From Ligustrum vulgare (Eukaryota; Streptophyta; Magnoliopsida; Lamiales; Oleaceae), in assembly GCA_963555705.1 (NCBI GenBank), contig OY743172.1:22133446-22197445 (forward strand): a stretch of 64,000 nt of DNA. The letters run 5' to 3'. The position numbers were made by a program, and so were the translations under genes. Below, piece after piece: positions 34,946 to 47,233 of this stretch (position 1 is its first letter; every line of letters begins with the position of its first letter). The notes under the pieces are model-generated. The model saw only the letters and a list, made by a program, of their open reading frames with translations, was not told the origin of the DNA and searched no databases.

Positions 34946-36637
34946 TGTTCACTAATATCTTGCGATGTGAGATATCCCCGCAAGTGCACGGGTCGTGAGA
35001 AGTAATAAAGTGGATCTAAGAGTCCGGATTATCGTCCCACGAGGACTGTAATTAATTATCGAAATATGTTAGTTCTAAATCTTATTTGAATGAACAAAAT
35101 AATTTGATGTTTGAAATCTAAAACAAAAAAAAAAATCAATTAAAGAATTAAATTGCTAAATTTTTTTTGTTTTTAAAAACGATTGTAAAGTAATTGGGAA
35201 TCCCGATTTCACCTAGCCAATTATATTAACTTCAATTCAAGTTTTATTTCCTAATTATGTATTCGGTCGAATTCACTAATTTAAATTGAAATTTCTCTCT
35301 CGAGTTTAAATCAATTCTACCTAAATAAGTCAACCATGTATCTCTACAGAGGGTCCGAATATTCCTTATCTAGATGCATAACACGCAAGAATTCACACAC
35401 GACCGCAATAATAACACGAGTATATCTCTATCTCTTGTTCAATTACTGGATTTATTACTACGTTCTAAATTATTAACTCACCTCTCGGATTATGGAAATA
35501 ACTCAATAAATCATGAATTGGTGATCAAGCAATTCAAGCATTAAGAACAATAATAAATCAATACATGCAACAAAACATTAAAACAACTGAATTTGGAATT
35601 AAAATAATATGACTAGGCTACATCGTTCATCCCAACATAGAATTTAGTTACTTACACATCATCAATAAATAACAAAAACAATATAAATTAACGCTCATTA
35701 AAGATAATATAAAGAATGGAAATCTTGCACCAAGTTTTGATTCTTCAATTATCTTCAATTCACGCGCCTTTGCAATGCTTGATTCTCCAAGAATTTGATG
35801 TTGGATTCTCTATTGTGGCTCGTTCTATGGAGAGGCAAAGGTCTGATTTTCGTACAAAGAGGTTGTATTTATAGTTGGTGAAGAGATCAAGTTGAAGAAG
35901 GAAAGAAATTCATCAAATCCGCGCGCGAGTCTTTTTTGGTATCTGCACAGCGTTCAGTATTTCGACCATATCTTTCTCTTTCCTTATCCGATTACGATGA
36001 TTCAAATTGTGTTAGAAATATAACTTAAAGGGATACAATTCTTATTGAAATAGAATCTTCCTAATTCGAACGTTTACTGCCCCAAAATTTGGTCTCAAAG
36101 TCTGACTAGAATTCTGTCCAGAATCTTCTAGGATTGGAATCAATTTTATGGTAATATTCTTATCATATTCCATTCCTTTTTGACTTATACTTGCATCCAA
36201 TTAACTCCTAAAGATCCTCAAAATATCTTCTTATTATCCAAATCAATCATTGGATATTTGCAAGTTGGTACCTCATGTTTAATTTGCTTTTCAGTCCTTC
36301 AACTTCCAATTGCAACAATATAGTCCTCATACTTTGGAATCTTCTCAATTCGCTCGTTTCAACTCTCAATTCCTTCAACTGGGTCCTTCAACCTCTGATT
36401 TGTTTACTTCGCCACATTGCATCTTTCCGTTTGACGTCACAAACTTATCAATTGCTCATTTTAGCTCTAATTAGCATCCAATTATGCATTTTTCTCATCA
36501 ATTACTTCATTCTTCATCTTTTGGGATATTTTCTGCAAAGTAAACAAATAAACACAAATTAAATAGCATATATTCTAAAACGATAATAATTTATTCTAAT
36601 TTAGATGTACAAATAAGTGTATAAAATACACTTATCA
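34946..36637 (-). repeat. Family-A LTR at the left end of the hybrid element
   Basis: Plus-strand view TGTTCACTAATATC...ACTTATCA, 1692 bp. It matches the reverse complement of the LTR at 2305-3815 (shared GAGATATCCCCGCAAGTG, CTCGAGTTTAAATCAATT, TATCTAGATGCA). It shares with LTR-B only short conserved blocks (AAGTAATAAA, TCGT-CCCAC, and the terminal ACTTATCA). Confidence 0.8.
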
Positions 36638-36709
36638 AATACTTCAAGTGTCTGTGTGAATAGCCAATGTCAAAGGCATACTTATGCAAAAGATATACTC
36701 AACACTGTG

Positions 36710-37181
36710 TGGTTCAAATGTGTGCGGTCGCAGCCTCGAAAAGCCAACTTTCAGTCGCCTGTTTTTACCTCGTGCGGCCGCATGCCTTATTTAACCGTGC
36801 GGCCGCACGGTTAAATTTTCAGATGCAATTTTTATCTTTTAAATTCTGCAACTTGGTCCTCATCCTTTATTTCTCCTCAAGTCCCCATCTTCTGATTTGA
36901 ACAATTTGATCCTTATAATTTTGAAAATCTTTGATTTCCTCTTTTCTTCCACGATGCTCCTTCTTTAGCTATGTTCTGCGTCCAGCACTCTTGCTTTGCT
37001 CAATTTTTGTTCAATTTCCTCCCTTTTTGCTCATTCTTTCCTCTAATTGCTCCATTCTCTTGATTTCGAAATAAAACTGAAATAGGTACAAATGATAGAT
37101 AAATTAGTAGCCATTATTCTCAAATAACTATATAAAATCCTAATTTAAGCACGTAAATAAGTGCATAAAATGCACTTATCA
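36710..37181 (-). repeat. Partial LTR-B (U3 part), 472 bp
   Basis: Near-identical to 46761-47233: one base missing near 36765 and a G/T difference near 37120. It starts at TGGTTCAAATGTGTGCGG, which in the full LTR is the right edge of a GCGGCCGC palindrome. Confidence 0.9.
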
Positions 37182-37195
37182 AACACCCCCAAACT
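37182..37195 (-). other. Polypurine tract for plus-strand synthesis
   Basis: Minus strand reads AGTTTGGGGGTGTT immediately before TGATAAGTG of the LTR. No such tract adjoins the family-A LTR at 36637, where the minus strand reads TGAAGTATT before TGATAAG. Confidence 0.8.
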
Positions 37196-40100
37196 AGAAT
37201 CATAGTTCGCCCTCGAACAAATAAACTGAAACATAACTTCAAGAAAATAACTTTAACTCATCATTTGACTTGCTTGCTTTTATTTCTCAGGTTCGGTTCA
37301 AAATACACATTTCAGAAAGAGAAGTAAAACAACACGTTAAAATATTTGTTACTTATTCCACGCTCAACTTTTCCATGTGTGTGTGTGAATAGCCAGAAGA
37401 CAACTGCAAACTCATGTAAGATTATACCTAACATTGTGTGACTAGTTATGCATAGATAAACCCAAATCCCATGTGGTCAACAATATTTTTTTTTGATTTT
37501 CCTTGCACTCTCATGGATGATCACAACCTTACTGCTTTTCTCTCATGTCCCGAGGTCTTTCCTATTGAGGTGGTTTCTAAACATGTATACATTGCATTTT
37601 TCCGCACAGGGCAGTTAGGATTAGAAAAGTTGGCATGACAGACCGAGAATAATTTATAAGGTGTTAGGGACTTCAATCAGCAAAGCTTATACCATTTTAG
37701 TTCATTTTTCTTTACTTGGACGACTTTTTCTTTTAATGTCCTCGTCTTTTACCATCTTTATGCAATACTTTTCATACTGGCTTTCTATATGACCCCTGTA
37801 GCAGGATTTCAGATCGGAAACTCCCAAACCATTTGGCTTTAGGGTACCAGGTTCAAAGAACCCCTCAGACTTACTTGCCCGAGTCATAAAGGCTTAAACA
37901 GAAAAGTTAAAGATGTTATAATGTCTTATGTGTAAGTCCACTCTCCGTACTTGCTTTCTAGTTGACCCCTATAGCGAGCTTTCAGATCGGAAACTCCCAA
38001 ACCAGTTGGCTTTAGGGTACCAGGTTCAAAGAACCCCTCAGACTTACTTGCTCGAGTCAAAAAGGCATTTAGAGAGCGGAATAAGACCTTCAGCATTTTT
38101 CTGTTTTTATGTTGGTTTTTATGGTTTATACCTGTAGATCACAATCCCTTACACTAAAGACATAAAAGTTTGCGTTTCAGATTCTCGATCTACCCTGCCT
38201 ATCCTTACTGACCCTTCCACCCCCAAACTGTTATTCGAACAGTTTGGTTCTGCATTTCAGGTCGGGATCTAAATTTCTTAAGGTTTGTGATTTTTCCGTC
38301 AATCCTATGTCCAGAGTGCACAAATTTACCCCACATGTGTCAAGCATCCCCCTACACAAGCAATTATTTGACTTCGGCTATGTGCTCAAGTTTAACAAAG
38401 TTTAGCATGAAATAAGTAAAATAGAAAAATGTAGGTTTTCATGCTGTCCCAAGTCTCAACTAAAATATGCAAATAAACCGAACTACATCATAGACAGCAA
38501 AAAAATCAGCAAACAAAAAAAAACAATTTTTTTTTTAATTTTTTTTTCGAGAGAAAATATGAGCAAATTCTAAATGATTCAGCAAAATAGATATTAGAGC
38601 AGTTATACAGATCAATACTATTGTTATGAGGTAAACCGAATACACCACCCCCAAACAAAATAGTACATTGCCCTCAATGTAAACACAAATAATGAAAAAT
38701 GAGGCAAAGTACAATTAAAACGATCAGACACTTCCCTGATGTATATAGGCTGCTACTGATGTGAGGGCCCAGCAGATGGATCTGGTGGGTCACGAGGATC
38801 GCGTGCATGTCTGGTCTCCAGGCTCTTCGGTCCCCCTGAATCTATGTATAGATCCGGTATCGAAATCCTCAGAGTCGGAGTCCGAGCTCGATGGGTGTCT
38901 CCTCGGCCGTTTTGATGACCCCGCTTTTCCTTTGCCCTTGTTAGGTGGAACTTGGGCTTTTCATGGCGGCGTTGTACCTACAAATGATAAATAGTAAATA
39001 TTAGACTCAATATAGTAGGTATGAAACGTAAAAACAATGAGAAACACACCCAAACTTAAGAAAATTCATCAAAGGGAACGAAGAAGATATGGGTGAGTGG
39101 TGCTTTTGGACCTCGGATATCACCTCGAAAAATAAAAAAATTTCCGGGATATCTTTGGGCACATGAAAGTTCATGATCTCATCTACAGCATACTAAAAAT
39201 TTAAGCCAAACGGAGGTCATTTGAGTTAAAGATCAGAGGGACGAAAGCGTGCAGCGAGGCTGCAGTGAGCCTCCAGTGGTGCAGTGAAGGCAAAAATGAA
39301 AACTAAGCATATTGTGCATTCTCATGAATTAAAACATGAAATTGTTATATGAAATTAACCCCAAGCATGCAGGGAAGATAATGGCTCAGGTGAAATTTGC
39401 AATTGAGGCACGAATCATCACTGTGGCATTTCATCGAGCACTTTGAGTGCGTTGACAAGATGTAGTGCAAATCATAACTATACCCATATGTATCACTCCA
39501 CAATTCTCCTAACAACAATGCCCATTGACAATTATACCATTATCTCCCTAATCCCATCCTCCATCAAGCATTAAGAACGAATTTGCAACAATGAGGAAAA
39601 ACCGAATTTTAGGGCAAAAATGCAAAATTCTTAGGAAACTTACCTTAAATTCGTGATGTGGAGATGTAGGAGATGTTGGATTATACCCAATGTGTGATAA
39701 ACAAGAAGAATTTTTGTCAAAAAAATTGAAGTGGATGATTTTCGGAGAGGGCAGTGTCGAACAAATGATATAATGAAGCAAGCTGTCCGGTTTTTTAAAT
39801 GTAAACTCAGCGCCCAGATTTCAACCGTGCGGCCGCACGGTTTTAAATTCCGTGCGGTTGCACCGTTGGACTGAAAAAAAATTTTTCCCAGTTTTACTTG
39901 TTGCTCATGCTTGACTCCAACACTTTTTATGATGCATGAACATGAACCATGAAAATGTATAACATGCTTTAGGTGGGTGATTGTGTGAATGATTAGTACG
40001 AACATTATGTAGCTTTTCTACCTAACATTCCAAAAATGCAAAATGTAGGATTATGAAATGTCAAATAGAAATGTAAAAGTATGAAAATGCACCAAGTAAA

Positions 40101-40243
40101 GTTATTCACCTAAAAAGAGCTAAAATGGCATAAAGTAAAATAAAATGACATAAAAGAAAGCAAATGTAAATAAGAAGGAAGAAATATGGTTTGCCTCCCA
40201 TAAAGCGCTTCATTTATAGTCTTAAGCTCGACTTTCTCAGGAT
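37182..40243 (-). other. Long non-coding 3' region of the retroelement
   Basis: 3.06 kb between integrase and the polypurine tract, as in Athila-type elements, but with no env-like ORF. 37783-37892 and 37959-38075 are tandem copies sharing CAGATCGGAAACTCCCAAAC and GGGTACCAGGTTCAAAGAAC. Polypurine-like tracts (minus strand GTTTGGGGGTG) occur three times: 37182-37195 beside the LTR, 38217-38229 and 38643-38656. A GCGGCCGC palindrome lies at 39823-39842. The plus-strand frame at 38761-38994 is not called. Confidence 0.7.
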
Positions 40244-41551
40244 TTACTCCAGCGAGGCAAGAGTCGTGGTGGTCTTTTCTTTAGAGAAGTCACCACCCCA
40301 ATAAGGTTTCAAGCGTTGTCCATTCACTCTAAATGTGCCATTCTCTTCATGAGTGATATCAACTGCCCCGAATGGATAGACCTTGGTAACTGAGTAGGGA
40401 CCCGACCACCTTGATCTCAGCTTGCCCGGAAACAATTTCAGGCGAGAATTGTACAGGAGAACCTGTTGACCAACCTCGAAATCCTTTCTTTGAATATGCT
40501 TGTCGTGCCACTTTTTGGTGCGTTCCTTATACAATTTTGAAATCTCATATGCTTCCAACCTGAATTCATCAATTTCATTTAATTGCAGCAATCTTTTCTC
40601 CCCCGCCGCTTGTAAATCAAAATTCAACTTCTTCATAGCCCAAAAAGCCTTGTGCTCAAGTTCAACAGGTAAGTGGCATGCCTTCCCAAATACGAGGCGA
40701 TAGGGGGACATTCCAATGGGTGTTTTGAAAGCTGTCCTATAAGCCCACAATGCATCGTCAAGCTTCTTGGACCAGTCCTTCCTGGTTGAATTCACTGTGA
40801 CTTCAAGGATCCTCTTAAGTTCCCTGTTGGAGACCTCCACCTGTCCGCTCGTTTGGGGGTGGTATGGAGTGGCAACCCTGTGCTTTACTCCATATTTGAC
40901 CAGCAGCTGTTCGAACTTCTTGTTACAGAAATGTTTACCTCCATCACTGATTATAGCTCGTGGAGTTCCATACCTTGCAAAAATGACTTTCTTTAGAAAA
41001 TCCATCACCACGCGGCCATCATTGGTAGGTAACGCAACAGCTTCAACCCATTTAGACACATAATCTACTGCTACAAGAATATACTGATTTGAGTAAGAAG
41101 GGATGAATGGACCCATGAAATCTATTCCCCAAACATCAAAAATTTCCACTTCTAGAACACTGGTTAGAGGCATTTCATTTCTCCTAGATATGTTTCCGGT
41201 CCTCTGACACCTATCACGATTTTTCACCAGTATGTAGGCATCCTTGAATATGGTAGGCCAATAGAATCCTGACTGTAGAACTTTTGCAGCCGTTTTAGAA
41301 GCTCCAAAGTGACCACCATACGCGAAAGAATGACATTGCTCCAATATTTTCACCGTTTCATCTTCTGGCACACACCTCCTAATAATCTGATCCGGGCACC
41401 TTTTATAAAGAATAGGATCTTCCCACAAATAATATTTCAAGTCAGAAAAGAATTTCTTCTTCTGATGACCCGAGTATCCAGGTGGAATGATGGTTTTTGC
41501 TAGATAGTTCACGATGTCTGCATACCACGGAGCCTCCTCTACACCAAACAA
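40244..41551 (-). pseudogene. Integrase of the Ty3/gypsy element, frameshifted from pol
   Basis: 435 codons. The zinc-binding domain is [15 protein letters not shown] ... NRDRCQR, where the usual HHCC second Cys pattern is altered (CQRTGN rather than CQ+C). The core has IDFMGPF (Asp), [11 protein letters not shown] (Asp) and [20 protein letters not shown] (Glu), then a C-terminal domain with [16 protein letters not shown]. It lies in a different frame from pol; the change occurs at about 41552-41570, where EV is followed by [16 protein letters not shown] after a shift. Without the shift gag-pol would be one ORF. Confidence 0.9.
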
Positions 41552-41559
41552 CTGCTCAT

Positions 41560-44500
41560 CTAGAGTACTTCACTAATGTCTGCCAAAATTGGCTCCTTTT
41601 CTTGTTCAAGACGAGACAAATGATCTGCTACTACATTCTCGCATCCCTTTTTATCCTTGATTTCCAAATCAAATTCTTGCAACGGCAATATCCATCTGAT
41701 CAACCTGGGTTTTGCATCCTTTTTACTCAACAGATATTTCAGTGCAGAGTGGTCTGTGTAAACTGTCACTTTTGACCCCACCAGATAAGAGCGAAATTTA
41801 TCAAATGCAAAGACAACAGAAAGTAGCTCCTTCTCAGTAGTGGCGTAATTAAGCTGTGCATCATTGAGAGTCCGGCTAGCATAGTAAATCACGTGAAACA
41901 CTTTTCCTCTTCGTTGCCCCAGAACTGCTCCTACTGCATAGTCACTTGCATCGCACATCAATTCAAATGGTAATTCCCAATCAGGTGCGATGATCACCGG
42001 CGCAGATATCAACCTCTCCTTCAAAGTATTGAAAGATACCAAACATTCTTCAGAGAAAATAAATGGCACCTCTTTCATCAATAAGTTACACAAAGGTTTT
42101 GTAATTTTCGAGAAGTCTTTAATGAAACGCCTGTAGAATCCTGCATGGCCAAGAAAACTCCGAACCCCTTTTACTGACGTTGGAGGTGGTAGCTTCTCAA
42201 TCACTTGAATTTTTGCTTTGTCTACCTCAATGCCCTTGTCGGAAATCCTGTGCCCTAGAACGATTCCTTCTTTCACCATAAAGTGGCACTTCTCCCAGTT
42301 GAGCACCAGATTCGTTTCTTCACATCTTTGTAGAACCAGTTTTAAATGTTCCAAACACTCGTCAAATGAGGATCCAAAAACTGAAAAGTCGTCCATGAAC
42401 ACTTCAATGAATTTTTCTACCATATCAGAGAAGATAGCCATCATGCATCGCTGAAACGTGGCTGGAGCATTACATAACCCAAATGGCCTCCGGCGATAGG
42501 CGAAAGTACCATAGGGGCAGGTAAATGTTGTCTTCTCTTGATCTTCGGGCGCGATGGCAATCTGATTATACCCTGAATATCCATCCAGAAAACAGTAATG
42601 TGAATGACCTGCTAATCTTTCCAACATCTGATCAATAAACGGAAGGGAAAAGTGATCCTTCCTCGTTGCATTGTTGAGTTTGCGATAATCTATGCAAACT
42701 CTCCATCCAGTAACTGTTCTTGTGGGGATTAGTTCGTTCTTTTCATTTGGCACTACTGTGATTCCCCCTTTCTTTGGCACAACTTGAACTGGGCTGACCC
42801 AACCACTATCTGATATGGGATAAATGATTCCTGCATCCAACAGTTTCATCACTTCTGCTCTAACTACCTCTTTCATGTTTGGGTTCAGCCTCCTTTGCCC
42901 ATCCACCGTTGGTTTAAATTTGTCTTCCATCAGTATTTTGTGCATGCAGATTGCTGGACTAATACCTCTTATGTCAGCGATGGTCCATCCAATAGCCCTT
43001 TTGTGATCCCGCAACACTCCAAGTAGTTTCTCTTCTTCGACTTCTGTAATAGAGCTCGCCACTATAACAGGTAAAGTAGACGACTCCCCCAAGTATGCAT
43101 AACGAAGGTGAGGTGGTAACTGCTTGATTTCTAACTTTGGAGGCTGCTGAATAGATGGGAGTGGCTTTGTGGAACTTATCTCCAATTCCTCAAAATGTGT
43201 TCTGCGTCTATATGGAGGGTTTGCCAAAAATTCCTTACACGCTTCAAGCTCTTTTTTTGATAGAGAATTTATGGAGCTTGAATTCATGATGGTTTCTTCA
43301 AGGGAGTCAGAAGGATTCTTCCAGCTAAATACTTCCCTTACTGCTTCCTGTACTGCTTCATCCATAATATCGACTCGGTAACATGAACTTGATGGGGTAG
43401 GGTACTTCATTGCTTTATAGACATCGAATGTGATTTCCTCATTGTCGAACTGCAACTTGAGCTGTCCTTTTCCCACGTCAATGATCGCACCCCCAGTCCG
43501 CAAGAATGGTCTCCCCAGTATCAATGGCACATTCTTGTCTTCTTCCATATCCAACACAACAAAATCGGCTGGAAAAATAAATTTCTCCACCTTTACCAGA
43601 ATGTCTTCAATTATTCCTCGTGGATATGTGATTGATCGGTCTGCCAGCTGTAAAGTCACAGTTGTTGGTTTTGGTTCCCCCAGACCTAGTTTCCTGCAAA
43701 CAGAGAATGGCATCAAGTTAATACTTGCTCCTAAATCACATAAAGCATTATCAAAATGACAATTTCCAATTTTACAAGGTATAGTAAAACTCCCTGAATC
43801 GTTTAATTTCGGTGGAAGTTTATTTTGCAACCTAGCGCTGCACCCTTCTGAAAGCATCACTGTCTCATGTTCCTCCAGCTTTCTTTTGTGTGCTAGGATG
43901 TCCTTCATGAATTTTGCATAACTTGGCATTTGCGCAAGTGCATCTGCGAAGGGGATGTTGATATGGATCTTTTTGAAGATGTTTTGAAATTTCTCGAACT
44001 GTTTGTCCATCTTCTGATTTCTTAACCTCTGTGGAAAAGGAATTGGAGTCTCGTAAGGCTTAATTGGTGATCTCACCTTACTTGACCCATCCTTTGTTTC
44101 AGACGTATTTTCCGATGCTCGATCATGCTCTATTTTTTGTTCTACCCCCTTATCCTGGTTAGTAGCTGATTGTTTAACACCAATCTCTGGTAGTTGGGCC
44201 CCACTCCTGGTAGTAATGGCTTTCACATGTTCTCTAGGATTTATTTCTGTGTTACTAGGTAGAGTACCTTGCTGCCTCCCGGAAATAGCTATCGCCATCT
44301 GCCCCACCTGTGTTTCCAAGTTCTTTATGGCTGCATGTTGATTTTGAAGTGTAGTCTCTGTCCTTCTCATAAACTGATCATTTTTTCCCATATACTTCTC
44401 TGTTTTCTCGATAAATTTCCCGAGTAGATCCTCAATTGAAGACTTCTTCTCCTCTTGCTGGTACATAGGTTGTTGTGGTCTTCCTGTATTTTGATTGTCC

Positions 44501-45621
44501 CTCCATCCAAAATTAGGATGATTTCGCCACCCTGGATTGTACGTATTTGAATAGGGATTATTTTGTGGACGACCACCTCCTTGAACAAAATCAATTTGCT
44601 CTGGTAGCTGAACTAAGATAGGACAATCTGAAGTGTTATGGTCTGCACTACATTCTTCGCAAAGTGTTCTGGCATTCTTCATTGGATTTCCAGCCATTGA
44701 TATGCTTTCCACCTTATTTACCAAAGAGTCAATTTTTGCAGATAGGGCTGTATAATTATCCACTTCATACACCCCAGAAGGTCTCTTTTGGATTACTCGG
44801 TCTGAGGCCCACATTGCATTTGTGTTAGCAATTCTTTCGAACAGCTCCAATGCTTCATCAATAGTCTTAGTAGAGAGTGACCCATTAGATGATGAGTCTA
44901 CTAGACTTTTGAATTGAGGTAGCAAACCTGCGTAGAAATACTGTACTTGCACTCCCCTCGAAATCCCGTGATGAGGACACTTCCTGAGCATGTTTTTAAA
45001 TCTGTTCCATGTCTCATCAAATGACTCTGCATCCTGCTGTTGAAATACTGATATGTCGTGCTTGAGCTTTGCAATTTTGATTGGCGGGAAGAACTTTGTA
45101 CAGAACTTCTGAGCCAGATCATTCCACGTTGTTATGCTAGCTGTTGGTCGAGAATCTAGCCATTATAAAGCTCTATCTCTCAGAGTATGTGGAAAAAGAC
45201 GAAGTCTGATGGCATCATCTGATATCCCTTGAAACTTGAAGTGTTGGCAAAGCTCTAAGAACCTCGATACATGGGTGTGCGGATTCTCGTCGGCTCTTCC
45301 ATAAAATTGATGTCCATTTTGAAATAAATGGATAACATTTGTTTTTAACTGGAAGTTTGGCTGACCAAATGGAGGGTAAACAATACTTGACTGATTTTGA
45401 ATTATCTGCGGAGTCATAAAGTCCCCAACTAGCATGTTCCCTTCATCTTCCACTTGCAATTCTTGATTTCCCAAGTTGTTTGTCATATCTTGTTGTTTTT
45501 GTTGTTTTTCTGCTAATTTTCCCTCTCTTAGCTTGCGATAATAAGTGCGTTCGATTTTCGGGTCAACTTCTAGAAGATCTCCGTGTCTCGAACTTCGCAT
45601 ACACAAATCTGCGAGAAACAA
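41560..45621 (-). pseudogene. gag-protease-RT-RNase H polyprotein with one stop
   Basis: One frame from 45621 to 41560, broken only by a TAA at 45163-45165. Gag has a zinc-finger-like CEECSADHNTSDC. The protease has the CDLGASINLMPFSV active-site region. RT has VCIDYRKLN, FMDDFSVFGSSFDE (catalytic DD) and LGHRISDKGIEVD. RNase H begins at FELMCDASDYAVGAVLG and includes YTDHSALKYLL. The frame ends [20 protein letters not shown] followed by a stop, at the point where the integrase should follow. Phrases such as the protease region are typical of Athila-like Ty3/gypsy elements. Confidence 0.9.
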
Positions 45622-45720
45622 ATGAAAAAGAATGTATGAACTGAAATAAAGAAGGAAAATTTAAATAAATTTAAAAGTTGGAATTAGTGAAAATAACCTA
45701 AGAATAAATCTAGACTACAA

Positions 45721-45738
45721 TCCCCGGCAACGGCGCCA
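45721..45738 (-). other. Primer-binding site, tRNA-Asp type
   Basis: Minus strand TGGCGCCGTTGCCGGGGA, six bases after the LTR end. This is the usual primer site of plant Athila/Tat-type elements. Confidence 0.85.
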
Positions 45739-45744
45739 AAAACT

Positions 45745-47233
45745 TGATCGAATAAATTTGACTCTTACCTCAAGTGTACGGTATCGAACAAGTAATAAAA
45801 TGGATTTGAGTCCGAATGTCGTTCCCACAAGGATTGGTTAGATCTATTTTCTTAAATTATTAACCTTAACCGAAACGAATGAATTTTCAGTGATTTATAA
45901 GAGATTCTAAATGAGTAGACCAAGTTACCAAAGAAATCTAAAATTAATAATCAAATAAATAAGCAAATGGAATTTTCAAGATTTGTTTAACAAATGTATG
46001 TAAATGAAGTGCTAGGATTTAGAATCCATCTTAGTATTGATATTTCACACTTTGATTCAAATAACCCAAGACAAGGTATATTATTGATGATCAATGTTTC
46101 TATAATGCCTAAAACTCTCTTTCGAACAAGAATTAAGCCTTTTCCTAATTACGATCCACCTATATTTCTATGACGAATGCTAATATTTAGGAAAGCATTA
46201 AACAAGCAAAACATGAAAAGATCACATAGGGCATAGTGGTATATTTCTATCCCTATCGAACCCTATGGCTATTGATTAAAGTCTAGTGAAATTCCACTCT
46301 TTCGATCATAAAAATTCACCACATACATCATATAATTCATGCATCAAAATTATAGATGAAAATAAATACGAATCAATAACTCAAAATACCAATTGTCATA
46401 AGATTAAGTAAACCAAAGCATGAAATAATTGTCTAAGACTTCATCATAATCCTAGCACAATGGAAAATTAGCCTAGATACATGGTTAATAGCAAATCACA
46501 AATATAAAAGAGCTTCATCACCTATAATATGAAAATCCCAAGAAAATTTGGATAAATCTTCATAACTCCGCTCTTCAAAACTTTGATGTGCTTCTTCGTG
46601 TATTAGGTCAAGAATGAATCCCAAATTTCGTGTGTTATGTATGTTCTATATATATGTCCCCCCCCCCCCCCCTTCTGACCTAGGCGAAAAGTGGTGAATT
46701 AAGTCAGAATTCGCGTGAAAAGCCCACCAGTGGCCCAGTCGATACTACCGTGCGGCCGCATGGTTCAAATGTGTGCGGTCGCAGCCTCGAAAAGCCAACT
46801 TTCAGTCGCCTGTTTTTCACCTCGTGCGGCCGCATGCCTTATTTAACCGTGCGGCCGCACGGTTAAATTTTCAGATGCAATTTTTATCTTTTAAATTCTG
46901 CAACTTGGTCCTCATCCTTTATTTCTCCTCAAGTCCCCATCTTCTGATTTGAACAATTTGATCCTTATAATTTTGAAAATCTTTGATTTCCTCTTTTCTT
47001 CCACGATGCTCCTTCTTTAGCTATGTTCTGCGTCCAGCACTCTTGCTTTGCTCAATTTTTGTTCAATTTCCTCCCTTTTTGCTCATTCTTTCCTCTAATT
47101 GCTCCATTCTCTTGATTTCGAAATAAAACTGAAATAGGTACAAATGATAGATAAATTATTAGCCATTATTCTCAAATAACTATATAAAATCCTAATTTAA
47201 GCACGTAAATAAGTGCATAAAATGCACTTATCA
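45745..47233 (-). repeat. Full LTR-B (5' LTR of the minus-strand element), 1489 bp
   Basis: Plus-strand view TGATCGAATAAATTTG...GCACTTATCA. The inner end is followed by the spacer and primer-binding site. It contains a run of 15 C near 46660 and three GCGGCCGC palindromes plus a related GCGGTCGC at 46746-46866. Confidence 0.85.

Larger units (their letters stand above)
34946..47233 (-). mobile_element. Ty3/gypsy Athila/Tat-like retrotransposon with mismatched LTRs
   Basis: Inserted in the right arm of the Pack-type element with target duplication CATAG (34941-34945 and 47234-47238). The left arm shows the empty site. Minus-strand order: LTR-B (47233-45745), primer-binding site, gag-protease-RT-RNase H, integrase, 3-kb 3' region, polypurine tract, partial LTR-B (37181-36710), 72 bases of foreign 3' region, then LTR-A (36637-34946). 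The outer ends are TG (34946) and CA (47233). The coding region has one nonsense codon and one frameshift. The two LTR-B copies differ at only two places over 473 bases, so the element is young. Confidence 0.85.

Noticed and set aside
38761..38994. Possible env-like ORF in the retroelement 3' region
   Set aside because: It is on the strand opposite to gag-pol, only 77 codons long, and has no membrane segment.
42218..43759. Plus-strand frames across the pol region
   Set aside because: Antisense shadows of the retroelement polyprotein.
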